Below are positions 25,601 through 34,138 of a DNA stretch of 64,000 nt, piece by piece (position 1 is the first letter of the stretch; every line of letters starts with the position of its first letter). The position numbers and the translations under genes are program-made. Under the pieces are notes generated by a model. That model had not been told where the DNA came from and did no database searches. It saw only the letters and a list, made by a program, of their open reading frames with translations. The DNA is from JAHDHW01 sp965220465. Its GTDB lineage: Bacteria; Bacteroidota; Bacteroidia; Chitinophagales; Saprospiraceae. Location of the stretch: assembly GCA_965220465.1 (NCBI GenBank), contig CBDCPZ010000020.1, forward strand, positions 124,001-188,000, read 5' to 3'.

Positions 25601-27160
25601 ATGATGTTTAGAATATTAACAATTTTTCTAATTCTTTTTGTTAGTTGGAGTTGGGCTTATGCAACCAACTCTATGCAGAATAGTGCTGATCGGATTCTGA
25701 ATGAATTATACGAAACAATCGGAAATTATCAAATCGTAAAACCTCAACTCGAAATTGTTGCAACAGAAGAAAAAATAGCTAGCTATTCCTATCGTCGCAA
25801 CTTGATTTTAATCGAACAAAAAGCAATTGAGGTTTGCAAGAGCTTTGGAAGTGACTCGTTGAATGCCTTGGCTTTTATTATAGGACATGAATTGGCACAT
25901 GCTTATAAAGGAAATGGTGAAAATAGGCATACTAGTTTCCTGGCTTATGACCGACATTTTCCTATTTCGATAAGGGATGAAAAATTAGCGGATATTCAGG
26001 GAGCATTCAATGCTTACCTGGCAGGGTATGATCCTTCTGAGATTTTGCCGAAATTGATAGACAACCTTTATGAAAGGTATAATTTAAAGGACAAGCAGCT
26101 TTATGGTTATCCTGCATTGGAAAAGCGAAAGCAAACTTCCAATGAAGTTAAGAATGTTGTTGATACTTTAATTCAGGTTTTTGAAAGCGCGAACTATCTT
26201 ACTGCTTTAGGGTATTACCAAATAGCATCTGAATATTATAAATATATTCTACAATATTATATGGGGAAAGAATTGTTGAATAACCTGGGTGTTTTATATA
26301 TCCATAGAGCAATGCAAATTGCTGGTAAAAATGTCGATCCATATCTCTTACCGATAGAATTGGATTTTCAATCCAGATTAAACAGGACAAGAGCTGAAGA
26401 GTTGACCTATAAAGAAAAAAGAAAACGTAAGCAGTTTTTGGAAAAGGCAATGGCTTATTTTGACAAGGTACTTCATTATGAAACAACTTATTTCCCCGCA
26501 TATTTAAACAAACTTTGTATTCTACTGCTTGATGAGCATTACGAAAAAGCTATTGACTTTTATGCTTCTGAAAATTTTCAAAAAGCATCGAATTCCAATG
26601 AAGAAAAGGCGAAATCAAAAATGGCTATTGCTATTGTTTTTGCGTTTCTTGAAAATGATAAATCTGCCCAAATTCTAAAAGAACTGTCCAGAAATTCAGA
26701 TCAGCAAATAAGCCAGTTGGCATCTGACAATCTTTCCATTTTAAATAAAAATCCAATTTCTAGTCAAACTCCAGTTCATTGTAAACTTAATTATAGTAGT
26801 GATGGTGAAACAAGAGTCGATGGAGTAACGCCATATCAATATATCCGCAAACAGGGAGTTTACCTTGACCGTGATCAAAAAGCAGGTTTTTACTCTGAAC
26901 GACTTCCAAACTCAAATGTGTTAGTAGCCAATTGGGAAGGTCAACCGATTATTCTACAACGGATAAATAGTCCTGAATTTGAAGCAAAAGGAGGTTTGAA
27001 AACCGGATTGTCTTCGAAAGTATTGTTTGAAAGACTTCAAGGTAATAACTTTTCCATTATCCCTGCTCAAAAAGGATATTTTGTTTATTGTAATCCCTGC
27101 CAATTGATCTTTAAAATAAATGAACGGGATTTAATTGTTGAATGGGGGAAGGTGTTTTGA
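25601..27160 (+). CDS. Secreted M48-like metalloprotease with TPR helices
   Basis: A 519-residue protein with a signal peptide (FRILTIFLILFVSWSWAYA). The zinc motif HELAH is at 96-100. A third-ligand motif EKLAD (Glu127, ExxAD) follows, as in M48/gluzincin peptidases, so the site looks complete. Residues about 165-360 form TPR-like helices. The C-terminus (about 390-519) is beta-rich with an NWEGQPI motif and is not recognised. It is divergent from the second TPR-CHAT gene across a 314-base region holding the conserved element, so the two may be co-regulated. Its role, perhaps maturation or turnover of envelope proteins, is inference. Confidence 0.75.
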   Translation: MMFRILTIFLILFVSWSWAYATNSMQNSADRILNELYETIGNYQIVKPQLEIVATEEKIASYSYRRNLILIEQKAIEVCKSFGSDSLNALAFIIGHELAHAYKGNGENRHTSFLAYDRHFPISIRDEKLADIQGAFNAYLAGYDPSEILPKLIDNLYERYNLKDKQLYGYPALEKRKQTSNEVKNVVDTLIQVFESANYLTALGYYQIASEYYKYILQYYMGKELLNNLGVLYIHRAMQIAGKNVDPYLLPIELDFQSRLNRTRAEELTYKEKRKRKQFLEKAMAYFDKVLHYETTYFPAYLNKLCILLLDEHYEKAIDFYASENFQKASNSNEEKAKSKMAIAIVFAFLENDKSAQILKELSRNSDQQISQLASDNLSILNKNPISSQTPVHCKLNYSSDGETRVDGVTPYQYIRKQGVYLDRDQKAGFYSERLPNSNVLVANWEGQPIILQRINSPEFEAKGGLKTGLSSKVLFERLQGNNFSIIPAQKGYFVYCNPCQLIFKINERDLIVEWGKVF

Positions 27161-27177
27161 TCATTTAAGTAAATGAT
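27160..27177 (+). terminator. Weak terminator after the M48-like gene
   Basis: ATCATTTA-AG-TAAATGAT is a perfect eight-base inverted repeat at the end of the gene, followed by a T-rich run. The stem is all AT-rich. The rest of the gap up to 27451 shows nothing supportable. Confidence 0.35.
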
Positions 27178-27451
27178 GATTCTTCTTTTTTGTTCCCTTT
27201 TTTAAATAATCATATCTTAGCCAACTTGGGTTAAATGAAAAATGAATATCCTTAATAGATTCTATTTCAAAGGTCAAAGGAAAAGATTATCCAATTTATA
27301 CAACTTTCATGATTAACTTGGGGGGCATATATATTGAAATTGGAGAATAAAAAACAAGATAGTTTAATTTATTACTATCAGCGTTTCTCGCCTCCCACTT
27401 GACTCTAACATGGCTCTTTCTTATTCCATATTACCTTTTCATTTTATTTAA

Positions 27452-29698
27452 TCATTGCTTAACAAAGCGCAGACCAACTGTCTTTCCTTTCTCCATCAAT
27501 TTTATCACGTATTGACCTGGTGTCAATGTTTCTACGTTTGCTTGTAGCAATCCGGTTGAAATATGCTTAAATGTTACTTGTACTTGTCGGCCATGTAAGT
27601 CGTAGACTGTAATATTCTTTGCAGGAAATGTTGGCCCCTTAAATTCGATTTGAACGTAGTCTTTTGCCAAGGTAGGAGTAATCGTTACAAATTCTGCTGC
27701 CGGATGAAATACGGTTGTTATACCACTAAATATGTAGCTCCCGTCAAAATCGACCTGGCGAAGTCGATAATAATTTTCACCAATCATAGGATGTTGGTGC
27801 TCAAAGGAGTAGTTATTCCTGCTTGAGGTAGTTCCGTCCCCTGCTATTTGTGCTATGGATTGGAAAAACTGTCCATCCTTGCTGTGTTCAACAATGAAGT
27901 GGTCATTATTGGTCTCTGAAGCAATTTGCCATTTCAGTGAAGAAGTAGTACCCTTTTTGGTAGCGCGAAAATAAACCATCTCAACGGGGAGTGGCCCAAG
28001 TATTTCGAGTGTGATTTCAATGGGATTGTAATGCACTGCCCAGATATTGCCATTGGGTAAAGTAGGTAAATTCAAAGTATCAAAAGTACCAACTCGGCTA
28101 GTAAAAGTTAAAATATTATAAGTGTCGCCTAAGGTAGGGTTAAATCCATTGAGTAGAACTACTTCCAGGGTGCCATTTTGGAGTATAGCAGTATCGACCT
28201 GCAATTGATCATGCCCGGTTCCGGCTCCTGCATTGCTTTCTATCTCTACTCGGTAGGTAGAGGAGTCGGAATGGATATAGTTGCCATTGACCACCAGAAT
28301 TCCAGGTGAATTCCCGGGGTCTTCTGTTCCTCCTTCGCTGAAAACTTGCCCATGAATGGTGCCATTTCCTTTTACTAAGCCTAGGTAGTTGTTAACATGT
28401 CCGTAGATGATCCCATCATTGTCAAAGGTGGAACCCAAGCTATTGATAATGATTTCGCCACTAGTGATTATTCCAGAGCTAGCATTTTCGATGGTACCAA
28501 ATAAAGAATTGATTAACTTGGCATTATTTGATGTATTTATAGATGTTTCGTTTATTAATTTTGCTTCATCATTAATATAAATGGCTGTATTCGACCCGTT
28601 ATTAGTAAGTGAAGCTCCTGCCTGATTGAAGAAAGAGGAATTCAAACCTGTAATTTCGATTGTGGCATTACCTTGATTGGTAAGAGTAGTACCAGCGTCC
28701 TCATTTGTAAAATCTGCCATATTTTTAATTCGCATTACAGTATTAAGCCCGGTATTGTTAAGTGAAGCCCCTAATGAATTGTCAAAAGAGGACCATATAC
28801 CTGTAATTTCGATTTTGGCACCGTTCTCATTTTGAAATGTAGTGCCTGTGTCTTCATTAATAAAACCTGCCTCATTTTCAACCTTCATCAATGTACCGGC
28901 CCCGGTATTAGTAATTGAAGCCTCCAATGAATTGGTAAAAGAGGACCACACACCTGTAATTTCGATTTTGCCGCCGTTCTGATTTTGAAAGGTAGTCCCA
29001 GTATGTTCATTGAAAAAATCTGCCTCATTCTTAACTTGTAAAGTAGTATTAGTCCCTTTATTAGTAAATGAAGCCTCATTTCGATTACGAAAAGTTGAAC
29101 TCAAACCTGTAATTTCGATTTTAGCAGAGCCTTGGTTGGTAAAAGTAGTTCCAGCATTTTCATTGTATAACTTGGCTTCATTTTTAACCTGTATTAAAGT
29201 ATTGCTTCCCATATTAACAAATGTTCCTGCCTGTTGATTGTATATTTCAACTTGATTACCATCTGCTATAATTTGGCCCTCGTTTTTGTTATTCAGGACA
29301 CCTCCATTAAAATTAAAGAGCAACCCTGTATTAGTGAGTTTTATATTTGCCCCGTCATTAGTTACGGTACCCCCGTCATTATTGATTTCTCCCAAAATAT
29401 TTATCGTACCGTAATTAGTAAGCGTAAATAAGTTTAACAGATTCCCGTTAAATTGAATCGTTAGGCATCCTGAATTTTCAATGGTATATAAGGCTGTTTC
29501 GAATGTACTGATATGCGGATCGTGGGTGTACATAGCCTTAACAGGAATAATGGCATTATTTCCAGGAAAGGGTACATCGTTGGTCCAATTGGAAGATTTT
29601 AACCAATCATTGTCCACTTCACCAGTCCAGGTGGTGTTGGCAAGAAGGGAATGACTGATAACAACTGTGAGAATGAAGTAAAGAATTGTTTTTTTCAT
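27452..29698 (-). CDS. T9SS-exported repetitive surface protein
   Basis: A 748-residue protein with signal peptide MKKTILYFILTVVISHSLLA, followed by a TTWTGEVDNDWLKSSNWTNDV motif common in secreted Bacteroidota adhesin-like proteins. Residues about 150-420 are Asn/Thr/Gly-rich repeats of about 42-43 residues of the form KIEITG-SSF-N---ASLTN-G-NT-(M/L)-(I/V)KNEADF-NE-TGTTF-N, suggesting a beta-helix or solenoid. A segment at about 460-575 resembles the passenger tail seen near NSPGILVVNGNY. A fibronectin-like linker and a T9SS type A sorting domain (ATKKGTTSSLKW; ending TPGQYVIKLMEKGK) end the protein. It is likely surface-attached. Confidence 0.75.
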   Translation of the reverse strand: MKKTILYFILTVVISHSLLANTTWTGEVDNDWLKSSNWTNDVPFPGNNAIIPVKAMYTHDPHISTFETALYTIENSGCLTIQFNGNLLNLFTLTNYGTINILGEINNDGGTVTNDGANIKLTNTGLLFNFNGGVLNNKNEGQIIADGNQVEIYNQQAGTFVNMGSNTLIQVKNEAKLYNENAGTTFTNQGSAKIEITGLSSTFRNRNEASFTNKGTNTTLQVKNEADFFNEHTGTTFQNQNGGKIEITGVWSSFTNSLEASITNTGAGTLMKVENEAGFINEDTGTTFQNENGAKIEITGIWSSFDNSLGASLNNTGLNTVMRIKNMADFTNEDAGTTLTNQGNATIEITGLNSSFFNQAGASLTNNGSNTAIYINDEAKLINETSINTSNNAKLINSLFGTIENASSGIITSGEIIINSLGSTFDNDGIIYGHVNNYLGLVKGNGTIHGQVFSEGGTEDPGNSPGILVVNGNYIHSDSSTYRVEIESNAGAGTGHDQLQVDTAILQNGTLEVVLLNGFNPTLGDTYNILTFTSRVGTFDTLNLPTLPNGNIWAVHYNPIEITLEILGPLPVEMVYFRATKKGTTSSLKWQIASETNNDHFIVEHSKDGQFFQSIAQIAGDGTTSSRNNYSFEHQHPMIGENYYRLRQVDFDGSYIFSGITTVFHPAAEFVTITPTLAKDYVQIEFKGPTFPAKNITVYDLHGRQVQVTFKHISTGLLQANVETLTPGQYVIKLMEKGKTVGLRFVKQ
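28540..29220 (-). repeat. Tandem coding repeats in the surface protein gene
   Basis: Units of about 126-130 bases repeat around the recurring words CTGTAATTTCGATT, GTAGTGCC or GTAGTACC, and TTCATT. Some neighbouring units (near 28790 and 28940) differ at few positions. Copy-number change between strains is plausible. Confidence 0.65.
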
Positions 29699-29893
29699 GA
29701 CTTTGTTTTTGGGTAAATAGCTTAAATGGTAGATTTGTTATCAGTAAGGCTGGAAGTTAATTGTATATTCTAGTAGGGTATGACATTGTCAATTTATATT
29801 TTCCGACAGAACTGTTTAAAGAGCAGGTCTTCAAATAAAAGTGTATTGTTTTTATGACTTAATTTAATACTACTTTAGTCCGCTTTCGTTTGA

Positions 29894-30250
29894 AGACTTG
29901 CAGATGTTCCGAAGGATTATAATTTCTTTAAGAAACTATCGGAAGATGTAGACAATGTTTATTTGAGCAAAGACGAACTGGGAATATTGTATCATTTTGA
30001 TTTTGACAATGAGAAACTCAACCATGTAAGGGACTGCTTTATTATAGGCTGTTACACAGGAATGCGATTTTCTGATTTTTCAAAATTAGAAAAGGAGCAA
30101 ATTGTGCAAATCAACAAAACCTATATTGATATTGAAACATTCCAATACCTGTCGGAGCATGTTCAAAAAAAGATTGAGAATATTATTATCAAAGAGCAGG
30201 TAAAGATCACAGATATTCACCTGAAAAACTTGGGAAAAGGTTTGCAATAA
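29894..30250 (+). pseudogene. Tyrosine recombinase fragment next to tRNA-Gln
   Basis: A frame open after a TGA at 29891 reads PKDYNFFKKLSED, then YLSKDELGILYHFDFDNEKL, then RDCFIIGCYTGMRFSDFSKL. This is the core-binding to catalytic junction of a phage-type integrase with the first catalytic Arg (GMRFSDF). After about 40 more codons the similarity ends. The second half of the catalytic domain (HxxR, H, Tyr) is missing and the tail (HVQKKIENIIIKEQ) is foreign. It lies about 190 bases beyond the 3' end of the tRNA-Gln gene, a usual position for an integrase at an island end. Confidence 0.75.
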
Positions 30251-30392
30251 AAAACTTATTCAAAAATCACGAAACTGAGTTAATTTCAGAGTGAGTGTCT
30301 TGATGTGCTGAAATTATTTCGAAAGGGAAAGAATTTAATGAGCTAAGTCAAAAATCAACTTAACGCGACCAAATACGCGCCATAAAATAACA

Positions 30393-30425
30393 AAACCCTT
30401 GCAACTATTTGATTTGCAAGGGTTT
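30393..30425 (-). terminator. Terminator of the tRNA-Gln gene
   Basis: A perfect 12-base inverted repeat (AAACCCTTGCAA at 30393, TTGCAAGGGTTT at 30414) with a nine-base loop. On the minus strand it is followed by a T-rich run. It lies 15 bases past the tRNA 3' end. Confidence 0.8.
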
Positions 30426-30440
30426 GTGATTTTTAATTGT

Positions 30441-30511
30441 TGACCCACTAGGACTCGAACCTAGAACGACAGGACCAAAACCTGCTGTGTTGCCAATTAC
30501 ACCATGGGTCA
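30441..30511 (-). tRNA. tRNA-Gln (anticodon TTG)
   Basis: On the minus strand the acceptor arm pairs TGACCCA with TGGGTCA. The anticodon arm GCAGG-TTTTGGT-CCTGT exposes TTG, which reads CAA. The T arm contains GGTTCGAGTCC. The gene is 71 bases and no CCA is encoded. It is flanked by its own terminator and, beyond that, by an integrase fragment. Confidence 0.93.
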
Positions 30512-30603
30512 ATGCTATTTAAAGCGACGCAAATTTATAACAAAAAAGTAATTTAGTAAAGTTCCTTGGCAAGTTTTTTTAATTAGTGTAATAATGGATT
30601 GTT

Positions 30604-31446
30604 CTAAGCTCTTTGATTGTTAGGTTGTTTGCCTGAAAATCGTTCAAAAAGTTTGTCATCATTTAAAATATCGTAGAGAATGTCATGATATTCCGGAAAG
30701 TCAGGCATATCATTATGTCCAGCCTCTTTAAGCTCAAAAAGATGACTATTTGAAGGGGCCAAAGCCTGAAGCATTTTGCTGTGTTTAAAAGGAATAAGGC
30801 GGTCTTTCAGGCCATGAATAATAAATATCGGACAATTGATTTGTTTAATAAATTGATCAGTCCGAATTTGGTATTTGAGGATCCAGCCAATTGGTAAAAA
30901 AAATCCATATCGTTTAATTTGATGAAGAAAACTATAATACGGCGAATCAAGAATCAGCATTCTTGGGTTATTCCATGAAGCTATTCGAGCAGCAATGCCA
31001 CTACCCATTGAACGGCCGTAAAGTATTATTTTTTCTTCGCTATACTGAGAGGAAAGCCATTTGTAAACATGCTGTGAATCATTATAAAGGATGGTTTCTG
31101 TTCGCTTACCTCGACTTTTTCCAAATCCGCGATAGTCAATGATGAAAAAATCATAACCTTTACTGACAAAGTCTTTGGCAAATTTCCCCCAACCTTTGAT
31201 ACTTCTTGAATTTCCTTTTAAATAAAAAACAACCCCTTTTGAATTAGGAACCTTAAAATGAATGCCGTTGATCGTTCCTCCATCTTCCATGTCAAAGTTT
31301 ACTTCGTCAAATGGAAAAGGGTATCGGTAGCGAAAATAAGATGGTAATTTTTCGGGGCGGAAAAAGAAAAAATCCTGTACAAAATAAAACACCAGAACCA
31401 GCGCCAGGTACAAACTTCCAAGAAATATCAACAGGTTGATCAGCAT
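30604..31446 (-). CDS. Alpha/beta hydrolase (BEM46/ABHD13-like)
   Basis: A 280-residue protein with an N-terminal membrane anchor (about 3-23, INLLIFLGSLYLALVLVFYF). An alpha/beta hydrolase fold follows: DYRGFGKSRG loop, nucleophile elbow GRSMGSG with Ser146, a catalytic Asp in HGLKDRLIPF and the catalytic His in AGHNDMP. The triad looks complete. The architecture matches the BEM46-like serine hydrolases; the substrate is unknown. It precedes nothing in an obvious operon: hpt lies 61 bases upstream on the same strand. Confidence 0.85.
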   Translation of the reverse strand: MLINLLIFLGSLYLALVLVFYFVQDFFFFRPEKLPSYFRYRYPFPFDEVNFDMEDGGTINGIHFKVPNSKGVVFYLKGNSRSIKGWGKFAKDFVSKGYDFFIIDYRGFGKSRGKRTETILYNDSQHVYKWLSSQYSEEKIILYGRSMGSGIAARIASWNNPRMLILDSPYYSFLHQIKRYGFFLPIGWILKYQIRTDQFIKQINCPIFIIHGLKDRLIPFKHSKMLQALAPSNSHLFELKEAGHNDMPDFPEYHDILYDILNDDKLFERFSGKQPNNQRA

Positions 31447-31507
31447 ATTACGCAGGCAATTTGTTTACCTATATTTTTAATGAAAAAAGGGATGTCTTCT
31501 GCTAAAA

Positions 31508-32068
31508 CTATTCTGCTAGTTGATAAATACTTTTTAAATTTCTTCCTTCTCCATTGTAATCCAATCCGTAGCCGATTACAAATTTATTCGGAATATCAAA
31601 TCCTTTATAATCAACCGAAATTTCATGCTGTAATGCTTCCGGTTTCACCAATAAGGAAGCGAGTCTTATTGAAGATGGCTCAAGCTCTTTCAATTCTTTT
31701 AAAAACTGATAAAGCGTTTTTCCGGTATCAATAATGTCCTCAACAACAATGACATCTCTTCCTTTTAAGTCAATGTCCATCCCAATTAGCTTCGTCACAC
31801 TTCCGGTACTCTCCGTACCATGATACGAGGAAAGCTTGATAAAAGTTGTCTCGCAAGTAAGGTTACAGGCCCGTACCAAATCTGCCAAAAAAATAAAAGC
31901 GCCGTTCAGAATTCCAATGAAAACCAGTTTTTTTCCTTTAAAGTCATTGTTGATTTGGTCACCTAATTCAGCAACACGATTTTGAATCTTTTCTTCGGAG
32001 AGGAAAGGTTTGAAAGTAAGATCATGAGCTCGAACTAGTTTTTTGTCCTGTTTAGATAGCAATTCCAT
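31508..32068 (-). CDS. hpt: Hypoxanthine phosphoribosyltransferase
   Basis: A 186-residue purine salvage enzyme converting hypoxanthine (and usually guanine) plus PRPP to the nucleotide. The PRPP-binding loop VVEDIIDTGKTL is visible near residues 110-121. The flexible loop region includes LSSYHGTESTG, and GIDLKGRDV-type residues precede the PRPP loop. The length fits the family. It lies between the alpha/beta hydrolase and the M28 peptidase on the same strand. Confidence 0.93.
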   Translation of the reverse strand: MELLSKQDKKLVRAHDLTFKPFLSEEKIQNRVAELGDQINNDFKGKKLVFIGILNGAFIFLADLVRACNLTCETTFIKLSSYHGTESTGSVTKLIGMDIDLKGRDVIVVEDIIDTGKTLYQFLKELKELEPSSIRLASLLVKPEALQHEISVDYKGFDIPNKFVIGYGLDYNGEGRNLKSIYQLAE

Positions 32069-32113
32069 ATATTTTTAATTTGAAATGTAAAGGTACGAAA
32101 ATGGGTTATCATC

Positions 32114-33508
32114 CTACAAACCATACTTATCTATCAAATAAACCAAACTGGTAATTGCTGCAGCACCAAGTTCTAATTCTCTTTTGTTAACAGCATCAAT
32201 AGTATCAATGCTAGTATGGTGATAATCAAAATACCTCTGCGAGTCTGGTCTAAATCCAAAAAGCAATCCGTTTTGACTTTTCAAAGGGCTGATATCAGCT
32301 CCTGATCCTCCTTTTGAAAGTGTCAAATTATAAGCTTCTAATAGCGGAAGCCACTCAATCACTTTTTTAAATTTTTCTGTAAAAATGGTGTCTACACCGT
32401 CGCAAGAAAATCCTCTTGGCGTGAAGCCACCTGCATCAGATTCAATTGCAGCAAGATGGAATTCTTTCTTTTCATTTGAAACTTTAGCATAAGCTAAACC
32501 ACCAGCGAGCCCATTTTCTTCATTCATAAATAAAACACAGCGAATCGTTCTTTTTGGTTTGTAATTGAGGCGTTTTATTAATTGTAAAACATCCATTGAA
32601 TGTACACAACCTGCACCGTCGTCATGAGCCCCACTGCCCACATCCCATGAATCAAGATGACCGCCGATGAGAATAATTTCTTCTGGAAATTCACTTCCTC
32701 GAATTTCGCCGATTACATTAAAAGATGGTGCGTCAGCAAGCTTTTGACAATTGGCTTTCATGAAAACACGAATACTTTCTTTTTGAATCAAACTGCTTAA
32801 TAGTTCAGCATCATTTGTACTGATTGCGAGAGCTGGAATTTTCTCAGCTTTTTCATCATAAACCAAAACTCCGGTATGTGGAAAATCATCAAGCCGGGTA
32901 GTCATAGACCGAACTAAAACCGCAACTGCACCAAACTGAGCTGCTTTTGAAGCACCAAAAACACGTTGATCAACAGCGCCTCCATAAGCATTGAATGTTC
33001 TGATTTGTTTTGGGTCCATAGGACGATTATAAAATACAATCTTCCCTTCGATCTTTTCACGGCCGAGTTGCTCTACTTCATCCAAGCTTTTGACTTCGAT
33101 TACTTCGGCAGTTAATCCATTTTCTGGAGTACCGACTGAGTTGCCGAGTGCAAGAGCATTTAAATCCAAAGATCCCATCGAATTGGAATTAACTATTCTG
33201 ACCTGTTCTTTGTCACCTCTCACCCAATGAGGAACCATGCAAGGCTGTAGCCAGACAGAATCTAACCCAAGTGTATCAAGCATTTGGCGAGTGTATTCAA
33301 CTGCAGCAGCAGCTTGAGGTGATCCTGCCAGTCGGCCGCCTATTTTTGTTGTCAGATGAGTTAACCAATCATAGCATTTGCCTTCAGTAAGGGCCTTGTC
33401 ATAGATAGAGCGTATGAAAAAAGCGTCTTCGTTTTGTATCTCTTCTTGGCTGTATAAAATATTTATGGAGATAAGCGCACAAAATGTGAGTGTTACGTAT
33501 TTGTTCAT
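32114..33508 (-). CDS. Secreted M28 family aminopeptidase/carboxypeptidase (PGCP-like)
   Basis: A 464-residue zinc peptidase with signal peptide (VTLTFCALISINILYSQ). A PA-domain insert lies at about 110-260. The M28 metal site shows GGHLDSWDVGSGAHDDGAG (His and Asp ligands), then NEENGLAGG with the catalytic and binding Glu residues, a later SDAGGF, and HHTSIDT near the C-terminus. This order matches plasma glutamate carboxypeptidase-like (CPQ) enzymes. It probably degrades dipeptides in the periplasm. Confidence 0.88.
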   Translation of the reverse strand: MNKYVTLTFCALISINILYSQEEIQNEDAFFIRSIYDKALTEGKCYDWLTHLTTKIGGRLAGSPQAAAAVEYTRQMLDTLGLDSVWLQPCMVPHWVRGDKEQVRIVNSNSMGSLDLNALALGNSVGTPENGLTAEVIEVKSLDEVEQLGREKIEGKIVFYNRPMDPKQIRTFNAYGGAVDQRVFGASKAAQFGAVAVLVRSMTTRLDDFPHTGVLVYDEKAEKIPALAISTNDAELLSSLIQKESIRVFMKANCQKLADAPSFNVIGEIRGSEFPEEIILIGGHLDSWDVGSGAHDDGAGCVHSMDVLQLIKRLNYKPKRTIRCVLFMNEENGLAGGLAYAKVSNEKKEFHLAAIESDAGGFTPRGFSCDGVDTIFTEKFKKVIEWLPLLEAYNLTLSKGGSGADISPLKSQNGLLFGFRPDSQRYFDYHHTSIDTIDAVNKRELELGAAAITSLVYLIDKYGL

Positions 33509-33689
33509 GTTTTGAATAATTGGACTGTTTTAAAAGTATGCATGCAAATGTAAGTTAGTTGGTTATAAATGACCTAATAAAAGTTATTTTAAGAACTCAA
33601 CCTATTAAGAATAAAGTGCTTTTGGAGATTAGTGGTAAAAAGTACGGTGAAAAATAGATTTTTTTTAAAAAATGGATTACATTTGTAAA

Positions 33690-33793
33690 AGTGTTAGTGT
33701 AAAAACAACAATAAGAAATAATTAATATTAAAGATAATTTGGTTTTATTTGGTTAGGGCTGAGGTAGTGCAAATGCACTACCTCTCTTTTTTT
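33690..33793 (+). ncRNA. Candidate short transcript ending at a strong terminator
   Basis: Nothing protein-coding on the plus strand ends at the strong hairpin at 33761. The only promoter-like word ahead of it is TACATTTG at 33678-33685. A transcript of about 100 bases would result. It does not look like the paired-rod structure of 6S RNA. Evidence is positional only. Confidence 0.25.
33761..33793 (+). terminator. Strong intrinsic terminator
   Basis: GAGGTAGTGC pairs with GCACTACCTC around an AAAT loop, followed by TCTTTTTTT. Plus-strand orientation, in the gap before the ECF sigma gene. Confidence 0.8.
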
Positions 33794-34138
33794 ACCATTC
33801 GGCAAGTGTTTAAAATTTTCCCACATAAATCAAAGAGTCAATTTTTTTATCCAAAAATGTACCCCTTCCAGATTTGTTAGCGTCTAAAGATTAGGAGTGA
33901 GGTTTTACTAAAATAACCAAAAGTGGTTAATTGATTTTTGTGTCTTAGCTGGCATTCGTACCTGATTAAACCAATAATTTAATTCAAGGGGAATAAAGGG
34001 ATTTTTATTGGTCATGGCAATAAATGTTTATTTACGTATCAATTATAGGTTTAATCATTATTTTTGTGCTGAACATCCAAAGATTACAGTAATAATTTAT
34101 AGTATCGTGATTTTTATAGTATCGCGAAAAATTCTTCG

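Larger units (their letters stand above)
33509..34138. other. 630-base region without a supportable protein gene
   Basis: It contains a -7-like element TACATTTG at 33678, a strong plus-strand terminator at 33761-33793 and AT-rich DNA before the ECF sigma gene, with a second -7-like word TATTTTTG at 34059. No good -33 partner (TTG or TTTG at the right distance) is seen for either. Confidence 0.5.

Noticed and set aside
30441..30511. Direct repeat of the tRNA-Gln 3' end as an att site inside the window
   Set aside because: No second copy of the tRNA 3' sequence was seen in the window; the left boundary probably lies outside.
33690..33793. 6S RNA
   Set aside because: The interval does not fold as a long rod with a central bubble; only the 3' terminator hairpin is convincing.
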